Assembly: GCF_016632335.1 (NCBI RefSeq)
Contig: NZ_JAEPBG010000020.1
Location: 24,020 to 88,019 of the forward strand
Direction of reading: 5' to 3'
Length of the DNA: 64,000 nucleotides
Source: Noviherbaspirillum pedocola
GTDB lineage: Bacteria; Pseudomonadota; Gammaproteobacteria; Burkholderiales; Burkholderiaceae_D
The position numbers and the translations under genes are program-made. The stretch's first letter is position 1, and each line of letters starts with the position of its first letter. Below are positions 1 through 12,015 of this stretch, in pieces. Under the pieces are notes generated by a model that saw nothing but the letters and a program-made list of their open reading frames with translations, did no database searches and had not been told where the DNA came from.

Positions 1-339
1 GATCCGAATACTCAGTCGGGATACTTCACCTGGGGCAGTGTCGCCATCGTGTTCCTTACGGCGGATTGCTCGGGAAAGGCTTATGGCTATCCCAATTACC
101 TCACCTACGGCACCCGGTATGTCGCGCAGGGCGTGTATGACCCCAATGCGAAAAGCTGGTCCGCCTATGTTTTCGACCACAACAACATGGAAGTCGTCAC
201 CATCGGAAGCAGGCTTCAGTACGACCAGTGGGCCAAGACCATGACCTGCTACACCAGCAGCGGGACCATGCTCTATATGCCCGCTGTCGACACCATTGCT
301 TTGGATCCGATCGCGAAAATGCCGATGAAAGTCGAATGA
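1..339 (+). CDS. C-terminal end of an unknown protein (cut by window edge)
   Basis: The reading frame is open from the first base and ends at a TGA at 337-339, so only the last 112 residues are visible. The segment is rich in aromatic and small polar residues (Tyr, Trp, Asn, Ser, Thr) and has no charged clusters. This would suit an exported beta-rich protein, but I recognise no family. The frame is the only one through this stretch that gives a plausible composition. The true start lies upstream of the window. Confidence 0.5.
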   Translation, partial: DPNTQSGYFTWGSVAIVFLTADCSGKAYGYPNYLTYGTRYVAQGVYDPNAKSWSAYVFDHNNMEVVTIGSRLQYDQWAKTMTCYTSSGTMLYMPAVDTIALDPIAKMPMKVE

Positions 340-600
340 GCAGGTGCAGGCGTTTCAAGCGCACGCAGCAAGCGCATCGTTTCCACAGCAGCCACGGAAG
401 CGGCTACAGGCTGATGCGCTTGCTTGCTGACCGAATGCTTCGCCATTGAAGAAGCGGGCCGAGACATGCAAACGGCCATTCATCTCGGCTTCGCAAACCA
501 CCGTTACTGCCCGGCTCCCGCGGCATTTGAAACTGCAAGGAGAGAACAAATCCCTCGGACACGCTGGCAGTACCTGCATGCGCCATCAGTTGCATCGAGC

Positions 601-2202
601 TCAGGCCACCTTGAAGAAGTGCGTGCCATCGCGCTCCAATTGTGCGATCAGCCCGAATTCCCAATCCAGATACGCCTGCATTGCTTCGGCCGCGTTGTCA
701 GTACCTTCATAAGGACGGCGGTAGCGGTCCGTGCGCGGCACGGCGAGCCGCGTCTCCCCTTCTTCCGTCGGCAGATCGGCATCAACCCATCCGCGGGTAC
801 CGCCTTCGAGCACCAGCACTTCGGCTTGCGTGAGGCGTTTCAGGTCGGATGCGGCGAAACAGGCCAACTGGCTGGCGTCACAGGTAAGCACATAGCGCTT
901 GGCGGGCGGAATCGCCTGCAGTGCCTTCTCCATCTGCGCGCGAATCACAAACCATGCGCCGGGAATGTGGCGCCTGACATAGGTGGCGCTGGCGTTGAAG
1001 TCGAGCACGGCGGTGTCTTCTTCCTTCCCATCCTTCAGCCAGCTTGCCAGGGTATGAGGCTTAACCATCGCAACGGTTTCTGCTACCGGAATTTGTGGAT
1101 GCGTAATGCCAGTTTCGCTGCGCAAATTTGAATCGACCGGATCTACGACCCAAACATCCCATCCCATCTGCGCAAGCCATGACGCGCTCATGTCGGCTCG
1201 CGTGCCATCGTCGTCGGCCAGCACGATGCGCGCGCCACGCACGGGGGCATTGTGGTCGGTTTCCTGAACCAGCTGTCCCCCAGGCGCATTGACGAAGCCA
1301 GGGAGGTGGCCCGCGACGAATTCTTCAGGCGTACGCACATCGAATTGGTACACGGTGCGGCCTGACGCGCGCAGCGACGGCAGCGCTTCATGAGCGACAC
1401 GGCGCACGCCGGCCTTCACGGCAATCTCGCGGGCGCCTTTCCGTGCAAGGGCAAGATTGGTTCCGCTTACCGCAACGGGTGCGCGGCGGCTGGCGCCGTG
1501 ATCGAGCGCCTGGCCGGCAAGCTTCCAGCCTATGGTGCCGTTGCGCAGCGCCGCCACGGGGTTGGGTAGCCCGGCGTTGATCAGCGATTGCGCGCCGACG
1601 ATGCTGCGGGTGCGGCCTGCGCAGTTGACGATCACACGGGTGTTCGGATCGGGCGCGAGCTCGCGCACGCGCAATACCAGTTCCGCGCCCGGCACGCTGA
1701 CGGCGGTGGGAATGCTCATGGTCTGGTACTCGTCGAAGCGGCGCGCGTCGACCACCACGACATCGGCATGCGCATCGAGCAAGGCTTGTACTTCCTGCGC
1801 GGGAAGCGATGGCGTGTGGCGCATGGATTCGACCAATTCGCCGAAGGCCTTGCTCGGCACATTGACGTCGCGAAAGGTCTCACCACCGGCGGCTATCCAT
1901 CCGGCAAGTCCTCCTTCGAGGAGGTGCACATTGGTATAGCCAAGCTCACGCAACACCTTCGCGGCACGCGGCGCAAGATCGATGCCGTCATGCTCGCCAT
2001 AGATGGCGATCACGGTGTCACGGCGCGGGATGCGTGACCACGCCTCGAGTTCCAGCTTCGACAGCGGAAAATTGGCCGCCCACAGTGGATGCGACTGCGC
2101 GTAAGGATCTTCTTCGCGTACGTCGATCAATGCGATTTCCTGGCGGTCGAGCAGGATCTGCCGGACAGCGGCGGGGGTGATGAAAGGAATGGCTGGCGTC
2201 AT
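601..2202 (-). CDS. Four-domain rhodanese-type sulfurtransferase
   Basis: This 533-residue protein contains four consecutive rhodanese-like domains, whereas most family members have one or two. Two domains keep a catalytic cysteine: the second has the loop CAGRTRS and the fourth has TCDASQLAC. In the first (YGEHDG) and third (ADDDGTR) the loop lacks cysteine, so those are probably structural or binding domains. Rhodaneses move sulfane sulfur between thiol carriers, and no signal peptide is seen, so it should be cytoplasmic. The longest frame starts at 2226, but the ATG at 2202 overlaps the TGA of the upstream dioxygenase-like gene as ATGA. That indicates translational coupling and decides the start. 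The pairing with a thiol dioxygenase suggests a job in cysteine or organic-thiol sulfur catabolism. That role is inference; the domain assignment is secure. Confidence 0.88.
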   Translation of the reverse strand: MTPAIPFITPAAVRQILLDRQEIALIDVREEDPYAQSHPLWAANFPLSKLELEAWSRIPRRDTVIAIYGEHDGIDLAPRAAKVLRELGYTNVHLLEGGLAGWIAAGGETFRDVNVPSKAFGELVESMRHTPSLPAQEVQALLDAHADVVVVDARRFDEYQTMSIPTAVSVPGAELVLRVRELAPDPNTRVIVNCAGRTRSIVGAQSLINAGLPNPVAALRNGTIGWKLAGQALDHGASRRAPVAVSGTNLALARKGAREIAVKAGVRRVAHEALPSLRASGRTVYQFDVRTPEEFVAGHLPGFVNAPGGQLVQETDHNAPVRGARIVLADDDGTRADMSASWLAQMGWDVWVVDPVDSNLRSETGITHPQIPVAETVAMVKPHTLASWLKDGKEEDTAVLDFNASATYVRRHIPGAWFVIRAQMEKALQAIPPAKRYVLTCDASQLACFAASDLKRLTQAEVLVLEGGTRGWVDADLPTEEGETRLAVPRTDRYRRPYEGTDNAAEAMQAYLDWEFGLIAQLERDGTHFFKVA

Positions 2203-2786
2203 TGGAGTTCCCTGGAACGGTCCCATAAATTGGGGAGCTGTGTGTTGGAGTAACCGGAGATGAAGGACTTGCGCACGCCATCTTCGGCGTAGACGGAACG
2301 TTTTACGGCGCCGATATTGGCGCCGTAGACATGGATACTGATCGACACGCGGTCGCCGTAGGCGTTATGCACCTGGTGGATGTCGCCAATGGCAGGCGAC
2401 ACCGCTTCCACCTGTCCGGGATCGATGCGTACCGCTTCGCCTTGCGGCCTTGGATTTCCTTCCGCGTCGAGTGCGTAAGGCTGCGAATATTCCGCGCCCC
2501 TGAGCATGCCGATCAGGCCCCACACCGTGTGGTCATGAATCGGCGTGCGCTGCCCCGGCCCCCAGATGAATGCCACCACGCAGAAGCGTTCCGACGAATC
2601 ACAGTGCAGCAATACCTGCTGGTAATGCTGAGGATGCGGCTGCGCGTAGATGTCGGGCAGCCAATCATCATGCTCGACCAGTTTCGCCAGCAGCGCGCTG
2701 CCTTCCTGCAGTATGCGTTCCTCGTCTGGACGCCCGTCGAGCAGTGCCGACAGGCTGATGATGAATTCACGTAGCGGTGCGACCAT
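2199..2786 (-). CDS. Cysteine dioxygenase-family cupin (thiol dioxygenase)
   Basis: A 195-residue cupin of the cysteine dioxygenase type. It shows the His-Asp-His iron-binding motif at residues 84-86 inside PIHDHTVWG and a later histidine in GDIHQVHN (about residue 137), which would complete the three-histidine iron site. Family members oxidise cysteine or related thiols such as 3-mercaptopropionate to sulfinic acids with O2. The substrate cannot be told from sequence. The ATG at 2786 is chosen over the longer frame (to 2858) because GGAG lies seven bases before it. The stop overlaps the start of the rhodanese gene, so the two are one operon, and the sulfinate or released sulfur could feed that enzyme. 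Confidence 0.85.
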   Translation of the reverse strand: MVAPLREFIISLSALLDGRPDEERILQEGSALLAKLVEHDDWLPDIYAQPHPQHYQQVLLHCDSSERFCVVAFIWGPGQRTPIHDHTVWGLIGMLRGAEYSQPYALDAEGNPRPQGEAVRIDPGQVEAVSPAIGDIHQVHNAYGDRVSISIHVYGANIGAVKRSVYAEDGVRKSFISGYSNTQLPNLWDRSRELQ

Positions 2787-2877
2787 GTCATGTCTCCGGT
2801 GCTGTCTTGCCGACCCGATCGGGATCGTATTGTTTTGTCGCGCGGGAATTGGCTGCATAGTACATCGCTACGCTTCT

Positions 2878-4062
2878 TCAGATGGAAGAAGAACAGGAAG
2901 TCACAGAAGCACGGCGACGACCACGCTCGCCCAGCCAGACCAGCACCAGGCCGCCGGCAGCCAGCGCCGTGCCGACCAGTGGCACGGCGGCAAAGCTCAA
3001 CCCTTGGCTGATGACAGCCCCGCCCAGAGCAGCACCGATCGCATTACCAAGGTTGAATGCGCCGATGTTGACGGATGAAGCCAGACCCGGGGCCTGGGCC
3101 GCTGCCTGCATGACGCGCATCTGCACCGGGGGCACGATGCCAAAGGCGGCGGCGCCCCAGACAACGAGTCCGATGGCCGCGCCTGCGTGGGTAGTCAGCA
3201 CCAGCGGCAGCAAGGCCATCACGATCGCAAGCGTGGCAAGGATGAGCTTGGTGGCGCCGTCGAGCGACCAGTCGGCCAGGCGACCGCCCAGGCTGTTACC
3301 GAGCGTGAAGCCGATGCCGATCAACACCAGGGCGATTGCCACGAAGCTCGGGCTGGCATGGGTGATATCGGCCAGCACTGGCGCCACATAGGTATAGAGC
3401 GCAAACATCGCGCCGGACCCCAGTACGGTAGTGCCCATGGCCAGCAGCACATCACGGCGCATGAGCACCTTCAGCTCGCGGCGCACATCCGGACGCATGC
3501 CGGGCTCGCCCTTGGGCAGCGCCAGCCACAGCGCGGCGATGGCAAGGAGGCCGAGCGCGGCCGTCCCGCCGAAGGCCAGGCGCCAGCCTATCTGCTGCCC
3601 GATCCAGGTGGCAGCCGGAACACCGCCTACGTTGGCCACGGTCAAGCCCATGAACATGGCCGCAATCGCGCTGGCCTGTTTTTCCCGGGGAACGACACTG
3701 GCCGCCACCACGGACCCGATGCCGAAGAAGGCGCCATGATTCAGGCTCGTGATGAGGCGCGACAGTAGCAGTGTCGTATAGCCGGGAGCGAATGCGGACA
3801 ACAGGTTGCCGATGGTGAAGATGAGCATCAGCGACATCAGGGCCGCACGTTTGCCATATCGGCTGAAGAGCAAGGTCATGACAGGCGCGCCGGCCATGAC
3901 CCCGATGGCATAAGCGGACACGAGCATGCCCGCGCTGGGAATGCTCACTCCCACGCCGTCGGCGATGACGGGCAACAGTCCCATGGGCGTGAATTCAGTG
4001 GTGCCAATGGCGAACGCGCCTATGGCCAGGGCAAATAGAGCAGTAGAAGATTTCAACGGCAC
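2878..4062 (-). CDS. MFS drug/sugar efflux-type transporter (DHA1, AraJ-like)
   Basis: A 394-residue inner-membrane protein with about twelve hydrophobic segments and no hydrophilic domain. The opening GAFAIGTTEFTPMGLLPVIA and the loop after helix 2 (LFSRYGKRAALM) match the drug:H+ antiporter-1 group that includes AraJ and YdhP. Such proteins export small molecules with proton antiport; the substrate is unknown. The start is GTG at 4062, preceded by GGAGAA. The gene is divergent from a LysR regulator 106 bases away, so that regulator probably controls it. The short linker C-terminus is basic and ends in Ser-rich sequence. Confidence 0.85.
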   Translation of the reverse strand: MPLKSSTALFALAIGAFAIGTTEFTPMGLLPVIADGVGVSIPSAGMLVSAYAIGVMAGAPVMTLLFSRYGKRAALMSLMLIFTIGNLLSAFAPGYTTLLLSRLITSLNHGAFFGIGSVVAASVVPREKQASAIAAMFMGLTVANVGGVPAATWIGQQIGWRLAFGGTAALGLLAIAALWLALPKGEPGMRPDVRRELKVLMRRDVLLAMGTTVLGSGAMFALYTYVAPVLADITHASPSFVAIALVLIGIGFTLGNSLGGRLADWSLDGATKLILATLAIVMALLPLVLTTHAGAAIGLVVWGAAAFGIVPPVQMRVMQAAAQAPGLASSVNIGAFNLGNAIGAALGGAVISQGLSFAAVPLVGTALAAGGLVLVWLGERGRRRASVTSCSSSI

Positions 4063-4168
4063 TTCTCCATGAAAGGAAGGGATTGATCTTTCGATGGCGC
4101 ATTGTGCCGGCTTTATATTTGCAGATTAAGCGTAGCCGCCGCTAGAATCTTTTGATTTCAGGTCAAGA

Positions 4169-5071
4169 ATGAAAACCACGCTCGACGAATTGCAGGCCTT
4201 CGTGGCCGTCGTGGACACGGGTTCCATCACCGCGGCATCGGAACTGCTCGGGCTGACGGTATCGGCCGTGAGTCGTACGCTGGGTCGGCTGGAAGAAAAA
4301 CTGCAGACCACGCTTCTGCGTCGCACGACGCGGCGGCTGGAGCTGACTGAGGAAGGCGCAGCCTTCCTGCAGCACGCCCGCGCCATCCTTGCCTCGGTCG
4401 ATGAAGCGGAAGAGCAGATGGCGGCGCGGCGCTTGCGTCCGGCCGGTCGGCTGCGCGTCGATGCCGCGACGCCTTTCATGCTCCACGTGCTCGTGCCCCT
4501 GATCGAAGGTTTTCGCGCCCGTTATCCCGAAGTGGACCTGGAACTGAATTCGAACGAAGGCATTACCGACCTGATCGAGAAACGTACGGACGTGGCCTTC
4601 CGCATAGGCGTCTTGAAGGATTCCACCTTGCACGCCCGGCCCGTCGGCGCCAGCCGCTTGCGCATGCTCGCCAGTCCCGCCTATATCGAGCGCCACGGTA
4701 TGCCAGCCAAGCCGGCTCAGCTGCAGCAGCATGTGCTGTTGGGCTTTAGCCACCCCGACACACTGAACGACTGGCCGCTGCACGATGCCAACGGAAGCGT
4801 CCTGCACATCCAGCCAGACATCGCGTCTTCCAGCGGCGAAACGCTGCGGCACATGGCCCTGGCGGGCCTGGGCATTGCCTGCCTGTCAGACTTCATGACG
4901 CGCGAGGATCGTCGTCGTGGAAAGCTGGTGCCACTCTTTGCGAAACAGGCACTGGACGTACGCCAGGCGGTCAACGCCGTCTACTACCGCAATACCGCGC
5001 TGGCCGCGCGCATTACCTGTTTCGTGGACCATGTGGTGCAAACCTTGGGCAAGAAACCATTCGATGCCTGA
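4169..5071 (+). CDS. LysR-family transcriptional regulator
   Basis: A 300-residue LysR-type regulator. The N-terminal winged helix-turn-helix is clear (LQAFVAVVDTGSITAASELL, then SAVSRTLGRLEEKL and LLRRTTRRLELTEEG), followed by an effector-binding domain from about residue 90. It belongs to the common short-helix subgroup typified by PA0477/DmlR-like proteins. It is divergent from the MFS transporter at 2878-4062, the usual layout for a LysR regulator and its target. The inducer is unknown. Confidence 0.9.
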   Translation: MKTTLDELQAFVAVVDTGSITAASELLGLTVSAVSRTLGRLEEKLQTTLLRRTTRRLELTEEGAAFLQHARAILASVDEAEEQMAARRLRPAGRLRVDAATPFMLHVLVPLIEGFRARYPEVDLELNSNEGITDLIEKRTDVAFRIGVLKDSTLHARPVGASRLRMLASPAYIERHGMPAKPAQLQQHVLLGFSHPDTLNDWPLHDANGSVLHIQPDIASSSGETLRHMALAGLGIACLSDFMTREDRRRGKLVPLFAKQALDVRQAVNAVYYRNTALAARITCFVDHVVQTLGKKPFDA

Positions 5072-5327
5072 CGCTTGGGCGCCAGTACATTCATGGAACT
5101 GTTACCGGGTCTCGCCGCACGCGATACCGATGGCCATAAGGCTATGGTGGGTGACGACCTTAAGCAGACGTTCCTCACCACATCTACGGTCTGGAAGTTA
5201 GATTCACAACGCGTCAGAAGCTTCTCGTTTCCAGTCTTCAGTACGAAACCGTACGGCTTCGGCTGGTACGCCGACCGCACTTTGTACATCATGGCCTGAC
5301 TGATTGCTATAGACCCAATGCCAGGAT

Positions 5328-6161
5328 TTACTGGACGGTGGCTGATTGCCCAAGCAGCTTCCATTGTGCATCAGAGATGGCGCGATGTTCGCCAGCTTGG
5401 ACTCCATACATCACGGCATCTATACCGGCAAGGATACGAACTGGAGGCGACTCCAGCTCGGCGAGCGCAAGCACCATGACAGCATGCCCTGCCGGATCGC
5501 CGAGATATGAACGGTATTCCGACGATTGCATCATCGCGATGGTGGCGCCAACCGTCTTGGCATAGGCAGGATCCGGCTCACTCACCGTGAGTGAAGAAGA
5601 CTCCGCGAAACGGGTACGCATTCCGCCAGGCTCGACGGCCGTCACCTTGATGCCAAGCGGCCCGACCTCGAGCGCCAGGCTTTCCGCAAGTGCCGATACC
5701 GCAGCCTTCGAAGCGTAATAGAAGGCTGCGCCAGGCGTCGCGATACGCGCGCCAATTGACGAGATCAGGATGATGTGACCATGGCCCTGTCTACGCAGCG
5801 TCGGGATGATGGCCTGGCACGCATGCACTGCGCCGATCAGATTGGTATCAAGCAGGCGGCGGACGACCTCGACCGGTGTATTTTCGACAGGCCCTACCGC
5901 CCCAAAGCCAGCATTGTTCACCAGTACGTCGATCGCTCCGAAGCGGGTGACGCCTGCCGCGACCGCCGCATCCCAGGCCGGCCGGCAATGAACATCCAAG
6001 CCGAGGGCCAGCAGATTATCGGGGTGTCGTGCGGCAAGCTCATCAAGCGTTGAAACCTTGCGCGCTGTCGCGATAACGCGATGGCCAGCGGCGAGCGCGG
6101 CCTCTACGACCGCCCGGCCCAAGCCAACGGAGCTACCGGTAACCATCCAGACCTTTGACAT
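5328..6161 (-). CDS. Short-chain dehydrogenase/reductase
   Basis: A 277-residue classical SDR. It has the dinucleotide motif TGSSVGLGR near the N-terminus, NNAG, a serine in the ISSIG segment and the catalytic YYASK. Members reduce or oxidise alcohols, ketones or aldehydes with NAD(P)H; the substrate is unknown. I place the start at the ATG at 6161 (MSKVWMVTG), which has AAAGGA seven bases upstream; the longer frame from 6194 adds 11 residues lacking that support. The gene stands alone between two LysR regulators; 256 bases of apparently non-coding DNA separate it from the LysR stop at 5071. I see no operon partner. Confidence 0.85.
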   Translation of the reverse strand: MSKVWMVTGSSVGLGRAVVEAALAAGHRVIATARKVSTLDELAARHPDNLLALGLDVHCRPAWDAAVAAGVTRFGAIDVLVNNAGFGAVGPVENTPVEVVRRLLDTNLIGAVHACQAIIPTLRRQGHGHIILISSIGARIATPGAAFYYASKAAVSALAESLALEVGPLGIKVTAVEPGGMRTRFAESSSLTVSEPDPAYAKTVGATIAMMQSSEYRSYLGDPAGHAVMVLALAELESPPVRILAGIDAVMYGVQAGEHRAISDAQWKLLGQSATVQ

Positions 6162-6389
6162 GTCGCTTTCCTTTGACTTGATGACATCGCCCATTCTGGG
6201 GAGCGCTTCCCGCCAAACAAACAGCGAATCTGCAAATTCATCGTTTCGATTGGCGGAATGATGCCGTAGGCGTTCGCGTCAAACGCCCGCCAGCAATGAA
6301 GCTTTGCATGTCTAATGATGTCGCATCCGGCCAAGGGCGCGATCTGATCAAGGAAGCTGCAGCGGACGATATGCGCAGCCCATCCATCT

Positions 6390-7316
6390 TTACAGGGCGT
6401 CAGTCCCAGCGAGCATGCCGTGAGGGCGCGTCCGGAAAATCTCATGCAGGAAATCGACGAACACCTTCACCTTGGCAGCGCGCAGTTGCCGTTGCTGGAA
6501 CAGCACCGCCACGTCCGGGCCTGGCGCCGTCCAGTCCGTCAATAGCGGCACCAACGCGCCGCTCGCGATCCTGTCCTGCACCGAGACCGACAGTACCTGG
6601 ATAATGCCGCCGCCGGCGATCGCCGCGCCGATCAGGCTCTCGACGTGATCGGTGACGAAGATGCCCCGCGGGGCGATCGAGCTGACCTGGCCATCGCGCT
6701 GGAAATACCAGGGCCGGACACGGCGCGACTTCGGGTAGAGGAAATTCAGGCACGCGAAGCGGTCCAGGTCTTCCGGCGATGTCGGGCTGCCGCGCCGGGC
6801 CAGGTAATCCGGTGAGGCGCAGCAGACGTAGCGCGTGCCTGCCAATGTCTGCGCCACCAGGCGGGAGTCAACCAGATTCCCGATTCTGACGAGCACATCG
6901 ATGCCTTCGTCGACCATGTCGACCAGCCGGTCATTGGCGCTCATGCGTACCGTAACTTCCGGATAATCCGTCAGAAAGCGCGGGAGCGCCGGAGAGATGA
7001 TCCTGGTGCCGATAATCCCGGGCATATCGACCCGCAATAGGCCGCTCGGGGCTGTCGTCGAGTGGCGTAGGACGTCTTCCAGCTCGTTCATGTCCGCCAG
7101 CAGGCGCATGGCGTTTTCGTAGCACTGGCGCCCCTCTTCGGTGACGGACATGCTGCGCGTCGTCCGATTCAGCAGTTTGACGCGAAAGTGTGCCTCGAGC
7201 GCCGCTACTTGGGTGGTGACCGAGGTCGTGGAGATCCCGAGCCGGTCGGCGGCACGCCTGAACCCTCCCGCATCCACGACACTGCAGAAGACTTTCAACG
7301 CATCCAGGCGATCCAT
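6390..7316 (-). CDS. LysR-family transcriptional regulator
   Basis: A 308-residue LysR-type regulator with the N-terminal helix-turn-helix (LDALKVFCSVVDAGGFRRAA, then TSVTTQVAALEAHF and LLNRTTRSMSVTEEG) and a periplasmic-binding-like effector domain. The start is the ATG at 7316 behind an AGAAGAGA purine run; the frame extends upstream to 7454 but that part is uncharacteristic. It is divergent from the MDR-type oxidoreductase at 7469 with 152 bases between them, so it most likely controls that gene. Confidence 0.9.
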   Translation of the reverse strand: MDRLDALKVFCSVVDAGGFRRAADRLGISTTSVTTQVAALEAHFRVKLLNRTTRSMSVTEEGRQCYENAMRLLADMNELEDVLRHSTTAPSGLLRVDMPGIIGTRIISPALPRFLTDYPEVTVRMSANDRLVDMVDEGIDVLVRIGNLVDSRLVAQTLAGTRYVCCASPDYLARRGSPTSPEDLDRFACLNFLYPKSRRVRPWYFQRDGQVSSIAPRGIFVTDHVESLIGAAIAGGGIIQVLSVSVQDRIASGALVPLLTDWTAPGPDVAVLFQQRQLRAAKVKVFVDFLHEIFRTRPHGMLAGTDAL

Positions 7317-7468
7317 TCTCTTCTTTCTCTGATTGCTCCACGACGGCCGAGAATTGTAGCAGCGCCCTTCGACTGTTCTGGAATCCGGAATTCTGCATTG
7401 GCCACTGCCCCGTTTTTTCGCAGCGGCGCGGCCCGTACACTGGATCGCATCCATTGAAAGGAGTGATC

Positions 7469-8470
7469 ATGACTACCCCCACCACCATGCAAGCAGTCGT
7501 CCTGCAATCCTTCGGCGAGCCGATGATGCTGACCGATGTCGCGCGCCCCTCGGCAGGTCCCGGCCAAGTGCTGGTCCGGATCGAAGCGAGCGGCGTCAAC
7601 CCGCTGGACACCAAAATCGCCGCCGGCAAGGCCGACCATGCCCGTACTGTCCTGCCGGCGATTCTCGGCATCGACATGGCTGGCGTGGTCGAAGCAGTCG
7701 GCGGTGGCGTTGCCGGATTCCAGCCGGGCGACGAGGTGTACGGCATGAGCGGCGGCATCGCCGGCGTGCAGGGTTCGCTGGCCCAGTACGCAGCGGTCGA
7801 TGCGGAACTGCTCGCCCACAAGCCGAAGACGATGTCGATGCGCGAAGCCGCCGCCTTGCCGCTCGTCTTCATTACCGCCTGGGAAGGCCTGGTCGACCGC
7901 GCCCAGGTTGGGCATGGCGCAAAGGTGCTAGTGCATGGGGGAGCCGGTGGCGTCGGCCATATCGCCGTGCAGATCGCGCGTGCATTCGGCGCCGAGGTCT
8001 ACGCGACCGGCGAGGCCAGCCAGCGTGCCACTATCGAAGGGTATGGCGCGACCGCCATCGACTTCAGGGCCAACACTGTGGAAGATTATGTCGATCGGTA
8101 CACCGCGGGCGACGGCTTCGACATCGTGTACGACACGGTCGGCGGTGCGACGCTGGACGCATCCTTCCGCGCGGCGCGACTCTACGGCGGACATGTTGTC
8201 AGCTGCCTGGGCTGGGGCACCCATGCACTGGCGCCGCTTTCCTTCCGCGCGGCGACCTATTCCGGGGTGTTCACCCTGCTGCCGCTCATCCGCGGCAAGG
8301 GGCGCGCCGCGCATGGTGCCATCATGCGCGAAGCCACCCGCCTCGTCGAGGCCGGCAAGATCAAGGTGCGGCTCGATCCGACGAGGTACACCCTGGGCGA
8401 CGTGACTGCTGCACACCGCGACCTCATCGATGGCAAAGCCGACGGCAAGCTCGTGATCTCGGTTGCCTGA
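7469..8470 (+). CDS. MDR-superfamily NAD(P)H-dependent oxidoreductase (quinone reductase/zeta-crystallin-like)
   Basis: A 333-residue medium-chain dehydrogenase/reductase without the cysteine ligands of zinc alcohol dehydrogenases, as in quinone oxidoreductases. It shows the GroES-like N-terminal domain (SGVNPLDTKIAAG, LGIDMAGVVEAVG) and a Rossmann motif VHGGAGGVGHIAVQIA in the middle. Members reduce quinones or activated alkenes with NAD(P)H. The start is the ATG at 7469, five bases after AAGGAG; an in-frame ATG at 7454 lies upstream of that site. The divergent LysR gene is its likely regulator. Confidence 0.88.
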   Translation: MTTPTTMQAVVLQSFGEPMMLTDVARPSAGPGQVLVRIEASGVNPLDTKIAAGKADHARTVLPAILGIDMAGVVEAVGGGVAGFQPGDEVYGMSGGIAGVQGSLAQYAAVDAELLAHKPKTMSMREAAALPLVFITAWEGLVDRAQVGHGAKVLVHGGAGGVGHIAVQIARAFGAEVYATGEASQRATIEGYGATAIDFRANTVEDYVDRYTAGDGFDIVYDTVGGATLDASFRAARLYGGHVVSCLGWGTHALAPLSFRAATYSGVFTLLPLIRGKGRAAHGAIMREATRLVEAGKIKVRLDPTRYTLGDVTAAHRDLIDGKADGKLVISVA

Positions 8471-8816
8471 AAAGGAAAGCATGAGCGACCACAGGAAAGT
8501 GCAAGAGGTGCTCGCAAAATATGCGTGAACAGCGGACAGGCGGGATGGGACGGCGATGAGCAGCTTGTTCATCGAAGAGGTCCGGGTCGAGATCAAGGGC
8601 AACACGCTGATTGACTGCCAAATGAGGCAGAAGCGCAGGCGACGGGGCGGCGGCGCCGTAGGTCCGTACGATACAGCCGTCGTTGGCAAGCTCGGCAAGA
8701 TCGCGGCGGATCGAGGACTCCGAAACCCCGAAGCGGCGGCTCAGTGCTTCGGCGTTCGTCGCCTCCTTGTTGACGATGTCGAGGATCACTTCACGGCGTT
8801 TTTCAGTTTTTGTCAT
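8424..8816 (-). pseudogene. Truncated DeoR-family regulator (DNA-binding domain only)
   Basis: The first ~58 residues of this frame are a convincing DeoR-family helix-turn-helix domain (TKTEKRREVILDIV, EALSRRFGVSESSIRRDLAEL, GCIVRTYG). DeoR regulators are normally about 250 residues, with a sugar-phosphate-binding domain following. Here the similarity stops near position 8640 and the remaining sequence is an arginine- and proline-rich tail unlike the family. The frame ends inside the 3' end of the neighbouring oxidoreductase gene on the other strand. I therefore read it as a decayed gene. It could still make a short DNA-binding protein. DeoR regulators often control acid-sugar operons like the one upstream. 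Confidence 0.7.
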
Positions 8817-9020
8817 TGCCATCCAACGTTGCGGCGCATGGTGGTCAGACTGAACGGCCCCAGCGCAAAGCAGCCGCGAACAGAGGGCGCCGACAACCGC
8901 ATTGTCTGCAACAGGCCCGCGCGCAGAGTCGTATTTTCAGGTGCCTAAGGCTGGTTAATGTGCCCGGCGAAGCCAATACGTCAGACATGCCGTCATATCC
9001 CGGAATAGTTGGACCGGGCG

Positions 9021-9215
9021 TCAGCCGCGCCGCGTGGCTAGGGCGATGGCCTTGCGCCTTGCTTCCAGCATGCTGCCTTCGTCGGCGAAGCCTGTGCCTG
9101 CGATGTCGAAAGCCGTGCCGTGGTCCACCGAGCTGCGATTTACCGGCAAGCCAACGGTGATGTTGACCCCCGGTCGGTAGGATGTCTCACCAGATTTTTG
9201 CGCTAAGCCTTCTTG
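9021..9215 (-). pseudogene. pdxA: C-terminal remnant of a PdxA-family dehydrogenase
   Basis: Reading the minus strand from about 9200 to a TGA at 9021-9023 gives a segment containing [23 protein letters not shown] and a following LEARRKA helix. These are the closing motifs of the PdxA family (4-phosphohydroxy-threonine dehydrogenase and the PdxA2 acid-sugar enzymes). The normal protein has about 330 residues; only about 60 remain. The segment just upstream ([17 protein letters not shown]) looks like a degenerate form of the preceding HDQG region. No start or N-terminal domain is present, because the enolase gene begins its 3' end at 9246. PdxA2 enzymes work directly after DUF1537 kinases, and such a kinase is encoded in this cluster. 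Confidence 0.75.
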
Positions 9216-9245
9216 ACATGGGAAGAGCTTTTTTACGAGACGTAC

Positions 9246-11991
<2,746 letters not shown>

Positions 11992-12015
11992 GCCAGTCTC
12001 TCTCTAGTCCGTCGC

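Noticed and set aside
5075..5299. A 74-residue + strand frame after the LysR gene
   Set aside because: No family motif, no good ribosome-binding site, and an equally long frame exists on the other strand.
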